A stretch of DNA of 64,000 nucleotides. Origin: Dicaeum eximium. Lineage: Eukaryota > Chordata > Aves > Passeriformes > Dicaeidae. Both the position numbers and the translations under genes were made by a program. The DNA lies in contig VWZP01004506.1 of NCBI GenBank assembly GCA_013396995.1, forward strand, positions 1,988,305 to 2,052,304, written 5' to 3'. Position 1 is the first letter of the stretch; each line of letters opens with the position of its first letter. Shown piece after piece: positions 1 through 6,100 of the stretch. The notes below the pieces were generated by a model. The model was not told where the DNA came from, made no database searches, and worked only from the letters and a program-made list of their open reading frames with translations.

Positions 1-561
1 GATGCTGCCCTGCAGGCTTTCGAATCCCTACCCCCTGATCAGATGCAAGCTGATGTTGTCACAATCAAGCAAGGGCCCCAGGAACCATTTGTTAAATTTA
101 TTAATCGATTGACTCTTCATATTGTTAAGCAGGTAGAAGATTCTACGTTACATGAAACTATGTTAATGCACCTGGCAAAAGCTAATGCTAATGAGTCCTG
201 TAAAAGGGTAATTGCCAGTTTGCGACATGATCCATCTATAACAATGGCCACCTTAATGGAAGCCTGCTCCAAAGCTACCTTAGAATCCGGCACGAGCCAA
301 TCCACCGCTCCCCAGTCGGCTCCGCCTGTGCCTTCGGTTCCAACACCACCTATTGCCCAATTGACTCCATCAGCTGTTGCAGCTGCGGCCATTCCACCGC
401 CACCCTTTCAGCAGCGGCGTCAGCCCATCACCTGCTTGCGGTGTGGCCAACCAGGCCACGTCGCACGCTTTTGCATGGCCCCCCTACCATCGGGACTGCT
501 GCAAGCCCAAGGAGGCTCAGGGGCAGGAGGGGTCCAGAATCAACAACAACAAAAAAACTAA
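1..561 (+). CDS. gag: Gag polyprotein, C-terminal part (capsid end and nucleocapsid)
   Basis: Gag is the structural polyprotein that assembles the retroviral core. The frame is open from base 1, so the true start lies upstream. Bases 70-108 encode the major homology region (QGPQEPFVKFINRL), the most conserved capsid segment. A Pro/Ala-rich linker follows (about 290-410), then one zinc knuckle at 433-474, CLRCGQPGHVARFC, which fits C-X2-C-X4-H-X4-C and would bind the packaging signal of genomic RNA. Betaretroviruses usually carry two such knuckles; I see only one. The frame ends in a Gln/Asn run and a TAA at 559-561, immediately after the slippery site that leads into pro. The gag and pro open frames overlap by at least 118 bases. 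Identification as gag is secure; the class assignment rests mainly on the pro/pol layout. Confidence 0.93.
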   Translation, partial: DAALQAFESLPPDQMQADVVTIKQGPQEPFVKFINRLTLHIVKQVEDSTLHETMLMHLAKANANESCKRVIASLRHDPSITMATLMEACSKATLESGTSQSTAPQSAPPVPSVPTPPIAQLTPSAVAAAAIPPPPFQQRRQPITCLRCGQPGHVARFCMAPLPSGLLQAQGGSGAGGVQNQQQQKN

Positions 562-614
562 AGGAGGAGCGCGTGCCTGTCCCGCGTGCTGATACAAATG
601 GGGCAGGCATCGCG
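552..614 (+). promoter_or_regulatory. gag-pro -1 ribosomal frameshift signal
   Basis: Bases 552-558 read A AAA AAC in the gag frame, directly before the gag stop TAA. This is the canonical X-XXY-YYZ heptamer, and the same heptamer is used at the MMTV gag-pro junction (family knowledge). Downstream, bases 573-583 can pair with 600-610 (11 pairs, two of them G-U), extended by 570-572 with 612-614 across a one-base bulge. The spacer is 11-14 bases and the loop 16 bases. The stem-loop is my own pairing by eye; whether it forms a pseudoknot is not established. Confidence 0.85.
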
Positions 615-1400
615 GAGGGGAGGGGAATGGGGAATCACCCTACCGGACACGACGTTTTACACGGACTTGACAATTTTAGGACTGGACAGGGCGACCCGCG
701 TCGCCAGCACAACAGAGTATGGTCCCCTCAGCCTCCGCTCCTTCTAACATCTGTTAAAGATCTGTTTTTCAGGTCCCGGAATTGGACGCTGGTTTCTGTG
801 GACCCACTGGGTGGAAGATTGCTGACCCAGGATCCGGACTGCAAGTTCTTCATCATCGGAGACACCAAGTACACACCCCCGGAGATTGAGGTAGCTCCAC
901 TCACACTACCATCAGGAACGGAGCACCTCATCTTACTGGCACGGTGCATCCACCCACCTTTTCACTTAGGCAGGGGCCAAGTCGTCGCCCAAGCCCTCCC
1001 CATACCACCGGGTGTTGAAGCTGACAAATTTGCCCCAGCGATTTACTGGGCAGAGGTGGTGGGTGGAAACAAGCCCTTCATCACATGTAGTATCAAACAT
1101 GGACATGAGAACTTAAATTTGAGGGGCTTGTTGGATACAGGGGCGGATGTGACGATCATCCCTGAGAAGAGATGGCCGTCACATTGGGAATTGCAACCCG
1201 TTGGGAGCCGGATACAGGGTATAGGGGGCGCTCAATTGGCTCAGATTTCTAAGAACATCGTGCAAATTATGGGGCCGGACGGGCAATTGGCTAATATACG
1301 CCCGTTCATTGCCAACTATGAGGTGCCTTTGTTGGGACGGGACATCATGTCGCAGTGGGGGGTGAAAATTGAGATCCCGACCACCCCTCGGGATTTTTAG
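558..1400 (+). CDS. pro: Pro: retroviral aspartic protease with upstream degenerate dUTPase-like segment
   Basis: Pro is made by a -1 frameshift from gag and cuts the viral polyproteins. I start it at 558, the first codon read after slippage at 552-558, because no own start is needed. The active-site motif LLDTGADVTI is plain (DTGAD at 1134-1148), followed by a flap-like IQGIGGAQ and the C-terminal GRDIMSQWG, which matches the GRD/N helix of retroviral proteases. Between about 850 and 1010 the residues LPSGTEHLILLAR and GRGQVVAQALPIP resemble the end of the dUTPase domain that betaretroviruses carry in this frame. I do not see the catalytic dUTPase motifs, so this segment is probably an inactive relic (inference). 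No G-patch follows the protease. The frame ends at TAG 1398-1400, next to a second slippery site into pol. Confidence 0.92.
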   Translation, partial: LKEERVPVPRADTNGAGIAEGRGMGNHPTGHDVLHGLDNFRTGQGDPRRQHNRVWSPQPPLLLTSVKDLFFRSRNWTLVSVDPLGGRLLTQDPDCKFFIIGDTKYTPPEIEVAPLTLPSGTEHLILLARCIHPPFHLGRGQVVAQALPIPPGVEADKFAPAIYWAEVVGGNKPFITCSIKHGHENLNLRGLLDTGADVTIIPEKRWPSHWELQPVGSRIQGIGGAQLAQISKNIVQIMGPDGQLANIRPFIANYEVPLLGRDIMSQWGVKIEIPTTPRDF

Positions 1401-1424
1401 AGGCGGCCACTGTGGAACAGCGCC
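1391..1424 (+). promoter_or_regulatory. pro-pol -1 ribosomal frameshift signal
   Basis: Bases 1391-1397 read G GAT TTT in the pro frame, immediately before the pro stop TAG. The MMTV pro-pol site is the closely similar G GAU UUA (family knowledge), so the two successive sites here follow the same type. pol lies in the -1 frame and is open across this point. A weak downstream stem is possible (GGCG 1402-1405 with CGCC 1421-1424, plus CTGT 1410-1413 with ACAG 1417-1420), but it is short and bulged. Confidence 0.75.
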
Positions 1425-4009
1425 CCATCCAAAAGCTTAATTGGTCATCGGATGAGCCTATTTGGGTGGATCAGTGGCCGCTGAGTAAAGAAAAATTAAG
1501 GGCGCTCAACGAGCTTGTGGAGGAGCAGTTGGCTCAGGGTCACATCGAGCCAACTCTAAGCCCTTGGAATTCCCCGGTCTTCGTTATTAAGAAGCCGGGG
1601 AAGGACAAGTGGCGGCTCCTCCACGACCTCAGGGAAATCAACAAGGTCATTGTGGACATGAGTCCCCTCCAACAAGGGATGCCTTCCCCAACGATGCTCC
1701 CCCAAAATTGGAAATTAGTGGTTATCGACATCAAAGACTGTTTCTTCAAAATTCCCCTACACCCTGTCGACGCACCCCGGTTTGTCTTCTCGGTACCTAC
1801 CATCAACCGAGAAGCCCCAATGAGGAGATTCCACTGGCGTGTCCTACCACAAGGTATGAAAAATTCCCCCACCATCTGTCAGTGGTATATCTCCTCATTG
1901 CTGTCCCCTGTCCATGCCAGTGCGGGGGGAGCCGTCATCCTACATTATATGGATGACGTGCTTGTGTGCGCCCCTGATGATGGATTACTGCAGTTCACCC
2001 TTGACCTGGTGATCAAAGCTCTAACATCAGCTGGCTTTACTTTGCAGGAGGAAAAGGTCCAAAGGATGCCACCCTGGAAGTATCTGGGTCTGGTCATTTC
2101 CGGGAGGACCATTGCGCCTCAACAATTGACCATCAATACCAACCCGAGGACCCTGGCGGACCTGCACTCCCTGTGTGGAGCCTTGAACTGGGTCAGGCCC
2201 TGGCTAGCAATTACCACCGAAGACCTAGCCCCCCTTTTCAATTTATTGAAAGGGGGAGAGGAGCTCTGTTCTCCTCGGGCCCTGACCCCGGAGGCAAGGA
2301 TTGCCCTACAGAAGGTGGAAAGGGCCTTGACGGAACGCCAGGCCCATCGATGTAAGTTAAATTTGGCTTTCAAATTTATAGTCCTGGGAAAGTTGCCACA
2401 TTATCACGGCTTGATTTTTCAATGGGACAGTGACGAGAAAGATCCGCTCATTATCATCGAGTGGGTCTTTCTCAGTCATGGTAGAAAAAAGATCATTACC
2501 AGGCCACAGGAACTAATGGCTCAGCTGGTCAGGAAGGCCCGGATGAGGATTCGGGAGCTGGCCGGTTGTGACTTCGCGTGCATTCACTTGCCGGTTAGGC
2601 TCTCCTGGGACAAAACATCTCCCGAGAGGCTAACAAAGGAAATGTTTGAGCATCTTCTGCGGCACAATGAGACCTTGCAGCTCGCTCTGGACAACTTTAG
2701 TGGACAAATATCGGTCCACGCCCCTGCCCACAAAATGTTTGAAGCAAAATTCCAATTGGTACCATTCGAAAAGAGGAGCCGAGTGCCTCTTAATGCTCTG
2801 ACTGTATTTACTGACGCGTCCGGGGGTTCTCGAAGATCAGTAATGACCTGGAAGAATCCAAAAACTCAGCAGTGGGAGACAAATATAGAATACATCGAGG
2901 CTTCGCCTCAGGTTGCTGAGTTGGCCACGGCAGTCAGAGCATTTGAAAGGTTCTCGGAGCCATTTAATTTGGTTACTGATTCGGTGTACGTAGCAGGGGT
3001 GGTGTCCAGGGCTGAACATGCAGTGCTAAAGGAGATCTCAAACAAAGTACTTTTTGAGCTGCTCTCGACCTTGATCCACCTAGTCTCCCACCGAGAGCAT
3101 CCCTACTTTGTAATGCACGTGAGGTCACATACCGATCTTCCTGGCCCAATTGCCGAGGGGAATCGGCGTGCCGATTCCCTTGCGGCTGCCTCATCCGTTG
3201 AGTTATCCCGGCCTCCTGACCTCTTCCAACAAGCAAAGCTGAGTCATCAAATGTTCCACCAGAATGTCCCTGGTCTGGTCAAGCAGTTCCAACTTAGGCG
3301 TGACCAGGCCAGGGCCATTGTGGCCACCTGTCCCCACTGCCAGCGCTCAGCCATGCCATCGCTGGGCGCTGGGGTGAACCCAAGAGGGTTGTCGAGCTGT
3401 GAGATGTGGCAAACAGATGTCACCCATTTCCCACAATTCGGCCGTCTAAAATATATACATGTAAGCATCGACACCTTCTCTGGAGCAGTCTATGCCTCCT
3501 CCCACACAGGCGAGAAGGCCATGCATGCTTCTCAACACCTGCTGCAGGCCTTCTCGGTGCTGGGGATCCCCAGAGTCCTCAAAACGGATAATGGCCCGGC
3601 CTATGCTTCCAGGGCATTTCAAGACTTCCTGCAAGAATGGGGAGTGGAACATAAATTTGGCATCCCCCACTCCCCCACAGGTGAAGCGGTGGTTGAGCGG
3701 GCCCATCAGTCGCTCAAGCGAATCCTGGATGAGCAATGGGAGAGCAGCAGAGGGCTTACACCGCAGGGGAGACTGTGTAAAGCTCTTTTTACCATCAATT
3801 TTTTAAACTGCTCCTTTAACAACATGAACCCCCCAGTGGTTCGTCATTTCTCCCCCCACAGCAGCCTCCGGCTTCAAGAGCATCCGCCGGTCCTCGTCCG
3901 GGACCCTGAGTCTGGAGCAATTGAGGGGCCGTACAAGCTAGTGACGTGGGGGCGTGGATACGCTTGCGTATCCACGCCATTGGGACTACGGTGGATCCCA
4001 CAACGNTAA
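1397..4009 (+). CDS. pol: Pol: reverse transcriptase, RNase H and integrase
   Basis: Pol copies the RNA genome into DNA and integrates it. The start is placed at the frameshift into the pol frame; there is no ATG near the beginning. Residue numbers below count from base 1412. RT (about 1-270) has PTLSPWNSPVFVIKK, the motif A region VIDIKDCFF, LPQGMKNSP and the catalytic YMDD at 1946-1957 (residue 179). RNase H has acidic residues in FTDASGG (468), EASPQVAEL and TDSVYVAG (523), and HVRSHTDLPG. Integrase has the HX3H...CPHC zinc site (612-643) and a D,D-35-E core: D669 in QTDV, D726 in KTDNGPAY, E762 in VVERAH, with a C-terminal tryptophan/proline segment. About 865 residues is normal for a betaretroviral pol. 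There is no internal stop. The unknown base at 4006 sits in a CGN codon, which is arginine whatever the base. Confidence 0.96.
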   Translation, partial: LEAATVEQRPIQKLNWSSDEPIWVDQWPLSKEKLRALNELVEEQLAQGHIEPTLSPWNSPVFVIKKPGKDKWRLLHDLREINKVIVDMSPLQQGMPSPTMLPQNWKLVVIDIKDCFFKIPLHPVDAPRFVFSVPTINREAPMRRFHWRVLPQGMKNSPTICQWYISSLLSPVHASAGGAVILHYMDDVLVCAPDDGLLQFTLDLVIKALTSAGFTLQEEKVQRMPPWKYLGLVISGRTIAPQQLTINTNPRTLADLHSLCGALNWVRPWLAITTEDLAPLFNLLKGGEELCSPRALTPEARIALQKVERALTERQAHRCKLNLAFKFIVLGKLPHYHGLIFQWDSDEKDPLIIIEWVFLSHGRKKIITRPQELMAQLVRKARMRIRELAGCDFACIHLPVRLSWDKTSPERLTKEMFEHLLRHNETLQLALDNFSGQISVHAPAHKMFEAKFQLVPFEKRSRVPLNALTVFTDASGGSRRSVMTWKNPKTQQWETNIEYIEASPQVAELATAVRAFERFSEPFNLVTDSVYVAGVVSRAEHAVLKEISNKVLFELLSTLIHLVSHREHPYFVMHVRSHTDLPGPIAEGNRRADSLAAASSVELSRPPDLFQQAKLSHQMFHQNVPGLVKQFQLRRDQARAIVATCPHCQRSAMPSLGAGVNPRGLSSCEMWQTDVTHFPQFGRLKYIHVSIDTFSGAVYASSHTGEKAMHASQHLLQAFSVLGIPRVLKTDNGPAYASRAFQDFLQEWGVEHKFGIPHSPTGEAVVERAHQSLKRILDEQWESSRGLTPQGRLCKALFTINFLNCSFNNMNPPVVRHFSPHSSLRLQEHPPVLVRDPESGAIEGPYKLVTWGRGYACVSTPLGLRWIPQX
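3951..3978 (+). repeat. Perfect 12-bp inverted repeat with 4-base loop at the end of pol
   Basis: GGCGTGGATACG at 3951-3962 is the exact reverse complement of CGTATCCACGCC at 3967-3978, separated by CTTG. The hairpin lies inside the last codons of integrase, about 65 bases before the putative env splice acceptor and 28 bases before the single undetermined base (4006). It may be an RNA element (splicing or export) or chance within coding sequence. It could also have hampered sequencing and so explain the unknown base. Confidence 0.8.
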
Positions 4010-4020
4010 ATTTTAATAAC

Positions 4021-4043
4021 CTTCTTAATTTCCTTTACCTTAG
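4021..4043 (+). promoter_or_regulatory. Candidate splice acceptor for env mRNA
   Basis: A pyrimidine-rich run, mostly C and T with a few A, ends in CCTTAG at 4038-4043, seven bases before the env ATG. Retroviral env is expressed from a spliced mRNA, and no other initiation codon intervenes between this AG and the env start. The matching donor would lie in the leader, outside the window. Confidence 0.55.
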
Positions 4044-4049
4044 AAAACC

Positions 4050-5426
4050 ATGGAAATCCTGTGGGTCCTCTCAGTCATCGCCATCCTCCAGCCAGTCACC
4101 TGGGCATGGATTGTCCCGCAGCCTCAAAAAAATGTGTGGGTCACGCTAGCAGAGACCCTTCGGCAAGACCACATCTGCCTGTCAACCGCAGCAGCAGGAA
4201 ACCCAATGTCGTCATGTCTGGTAGGGATCCCTTTGACACCTGAAGAACTTTTAGTTAAAGCCACTGAATATCAAAGCGGCAAACCCCCTAACGAAATTGC
4301 CAGCCCATCCCCCAACCCTTTTCGGAATTGGGGAACATGGATTTATACTCTCCCTCAAGCGTCCCAGAAACCCCAAGAACTAGACCTCCTTGGTTCAGCC
4401 CCAGCTGCCTTTTGTGTTCATTTTAATTATCATCCCCCCGATGAACGCCTTTTTGTTAGAATTAAACAAACCCAATTCAGATTTCAGGCCAAAGGGTGGT
4501 GCAACAACACCAAACATATGCAAATGCCATCCACCCGAAATCATCACCCCCTAGATTTAAGTAAAGGTCTCTTTTTTATTTGTGGCAATCGCGCTTGGCC
4601 AGGAGTCCCCCCTCGTCTGCTTGGGGGTCCGTGTACCATCGGGCGGTTGGCGCTGTTTTCCCCCAACAAAACCCAAATTGTTAATTGGCAAAAGAAAAAT
4701 GAATCGGCTATCCAAATTAATGACTGGAAAAAAGAAAACAATCCGGCCATCCAAATTACTAGTAAACAAAGAAATTCGGCAATCCAAAAGAGAAGTCTAA
4801 ATAATTTGGACGAAAATTGTGATTCTGAAATTTTCCATTGGTCGCACTCTAAAAGGGCTGCAGTGTCTCTTTTTCTTCCCTGGGTCGCTGCAGCCAAAGC
4901 TCTAGGCGAATTGGGCCACCTAGAGTGTTGGGTGGTAAAACAAGCCAATTTAACATCCACCGCCATCAGTGACCTCTTAGCAGACGAAGAAATTACCAGA
5001 CAGGCGACATTGCAGAATCGAGCAGCCATTGATTTCCTGCTGCTGCTCCACAATCATGAATGCACAGAATTTGAAGGTCTCTGCTGCATGAACTTGACAA
5101 CCAAGAGCGCGGACATCCATGCCTCCCTCCGAAAGATGCACGATTTAATAACAAGCATTAGAGAAGAATCCGAAGACTGGCTTGGAAACATCTTTCAAGG
5201 ATGGGGACTCACGGGATGGGTTTCATCTATTTTGAAAACTTTATTTCATGTTATTTTAGTCATCCTTATTGTATTATTTCTCTTTTCAGTGCTCAAAAAA
5301 TGTTGTGTGACCACTACTGTACCCCCTACCCCTTATCCTTCTCCTCCTCCTCCCTCCTCTTTTCCCAAAAAATGGTTCTTTGATTTATATCCCCGGTCAG
5401 AAGCCTCCCCCAACCCCTTTTTGTAA
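4050..5426 (+). CDS. env: Env glycoprotein precursor (alpharetrovirus-like SU and TM), intact
   Basis: Env is the membrane glycoprotein that mediates receptor binding and fusion. The ATG at 4050 lies in a strong context (ACCATGG) 40 bases after the pol stop. Residues 1-~20 (MEILWVLSVIAILQPVTWAW) form a signal peptide. SU runs to about residue 248 and ends in Lys-Arg; a full R-X-K/R-R furin signal is not seen. TM (about 210 residues) begins with a cysteine, then a hydrophobic Ala-rich segment, then LECW, i.e. a fusion region bracketed by two cysteines as known for avian alpharetroviruses. LQNRAAIDFLL (321-331) matches the immunosuppressive-domain position, and C338-X6-C345-C346 is the CX6CC motif of covalently linked SU-TM pairs. 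A membrane helix spans about 396-415, followed by a Pro-rich 43-residue tail. SU is clearly shorter than in exogenous alpharetroviruses. No internal stop is present. Confidence 0.93.
   Translation: MEILWVLSVIAILQPVTWAWIVPQPQKNVWVTLAETLRQDHICLSTAAAGNPMSSCLVGIPLTPEELLVKATEYQSGKPPNEIASPSPNPFRNWGTWIYTLPQASQKPQELDLLGSAPAAFCVHFNYHPPDERLFVRIKQTQFRFQAKGWCNNTKHMQMPSTRNHHPLDLSKGLFFICGNRAWPGVPPRLLGGPCTIGRLALFSPNKTQIVNWQKKNESAIQINDWKKENNPAIQITSKQRNSAIQKRSLNNLDENCDSEIFHWSHSKRAAVSLFLPWVAAAKALGELGHLECWVVKQANLTSTAISDLLADEEITRQATLQNRAAIDFLLLLHNHECTEFEGLCCMNLTTKSADIHASLRKMHDLITSIREESEDWLGNIFQGWGLTGWVSSILKTLFHVILVILIVLFLFSVLKKCCVTTTVPPTPYPSPPPPSSFPKKWFFDLYPRSEASPNPFL
4677..4787 (+). repeat. Triplicated 13-residue motif at the end of Env SU
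   Basis: Three in-frame diverged units lie end to end: 4677-4715 (IVNWQKKNESAIQ), 4716-4754 (INDWKKENNPAIQ) and 4755-4787 (ITSKQRNSAIQ, two residues shorter). The DNA shares the core CGGC-ATCCAAA at spacings of 39 and 33 bases. The third unit runs directly into the Lys-Arg at the SU/TM boundary. The array is Lys/Asn/Gln-rich, unlike the rest of SU. Confidence 0.9.
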
Positions 5427-5442
5427 AAAGAAAAGGGGGAGA
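5427..5442 (+). other. Polypurine tract (plus-strand primer)
   Basis: An all-purine run, AAAGAAAAGGGGGAGA, begins directly after the env stop and ends immediately before the TG that opens the 3' LTR. This is the expected position and composition for the RNase H-resistant primer of plus-strand DNA synthesis. Confidence 0.9.
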
Positions 5443-5707
5443 TGTTGTAGTGTGTATTTATTTTATTGTTCATGTTCTTCCCTGTTCAGATAGTTCTGCC
5501 CCAATTCCTCCCTACGATTTTCCCGAGTTAGCACATTCCGGTGTTTCCCCTCCTCCCTTTCCCTGTCACTCCATGTGACCCTGCCCCTCTAAACCTGTCT
5601 GTCACCCAAACCCAGCCCTATGTTCCCGAAGATTCCGCGTCAATCCTGACCCAAACCAATCCCCGATCTCTCCGCCCCAGTGTCAGTCACCCCTCCTTCG
5701 ACGCCCC

Positions 5708-5838
5708 ATTGGTTTAAGGACTCTCTTCGTCCCACCTGTTAAGTCTTATTGGTTCTCCTTTTAATTATGTCATCCTAATACCTTTACCCCACAGCACCCT
5801 CATTGGTTGTCTTAATGTATCCACCCCCTTTTAAAAGG
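5708..5838 (+). promoter_or_regulatory. LTR core promoter: three inverted CCAAT boxes and TATA-like box
   Basis: ATTGG occurs at 5708-5712, 5748-5752 and 5802-5806, followed by TTTTAAAAGG at 5829-5838. Transcription would be expected to start about 25-30 bases further on, near 5860. The spacing fits a compact retroviral promoter; activity is not shown by sequence. Confidence 0.65.
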
Positions 5839-5904
5839 CTCTGCACAGAGCCCTCCCGGGTTCTTTTTGGTGTGCTCCCCTCAGTGTTACTGCCTTCTCC
5901 GGAC

Positions 5905-5910
5905 ATTAAA
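5905..5910 (+). terminator. LTR polyadenylation signal ATTAAA
   Basis: ATTAAA lies about 45 bases after the presumed start site. A CA for cleavage sits near 5920 and a GT/T-rich stretch follows at 5937-5957, the usual arrangement for 3'-end formation in R. Confidence 0.65.
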
Positions 5911-6100
5911 CTGGGACTTGCACTTCAAGAAGGACTCTCTGTGCTTCTTTGTCTGGCTCATCGTCGCAGGCAACATCCCCACTGGTAGGGCTCGCGCCGT
6001 AAGATTCCGCAGCGGGCACTCACCTCTTCCCCTGCGGTTTCCCGCTCTCGGCGCAGCTCACCCTGGATAAGAGCTAGCCGGAGACAAGTGGGCTGCGTCA

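Larger units (their letters stand above)
1..6100 (+). mobile_element. Endogenous retrovirus (betaretrovirus-like, alpha-type env), 5'-truncated by window edge
   Basis: The sequence shows, in order, the end of gag, pro, pol, env, a polypurine tract and one LTR, all on the + strand. The gag, pro and pol frames are successive -1 frames (codon starts 1, 0 and 2 modulo 3), the arrangement known for betaretroviruses such as MMTV. Envelope features (CX6CC motif, cysteine-bracketed fusion region) are alpharetrovirus-like, so the element is mosaic in family terms. pol and env are uninterrupted, which points to a recent insertion. The 5' LTR, primer binding site, leader and matrix are outside the window, so LTR divergence cannot be used for dating and the target-site duplication cannot be confirmed. 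The right end (about 6100) is estimated from a CA dinucleotide and the change from GC-richer LTR to AT-rich flank. Confidence 0.95.
5443..6100 (+). repeat. 3' long terminal repeat of the endogenous retrovirus
   Basis: The LTR opens with TGTTGTAGTG right after the polypurine tract. U3 (about 5443-5857) is C-rich and carries three ATTGG (inverted CCAAT) boxes and a TATA-like element. R (about 5858-5922) contains ATTAAA at 5905-5910. U5 is GC-rich to about 6100. The 3' border is uncertain: I chose the CA at 6099-6100, but ACA at 6084-6086 is an alternative. Without the left LTR the border cannot be fixed. Confidence 0.8.

Noticed and set aside
441..557. Pro-frame codons upstream of the gag-pro slippery site, starting with an ATG at 441
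   Set aside because: They overlap the zinc knuckle of gag and have no protease or dUTPase similarity; translation of pro by frameshift at 552-558 explains the frame.
4544..5053. 169-codon open frame antisense to env
   Set aside because: A shadow of the conserved env coding sequence; no own features.
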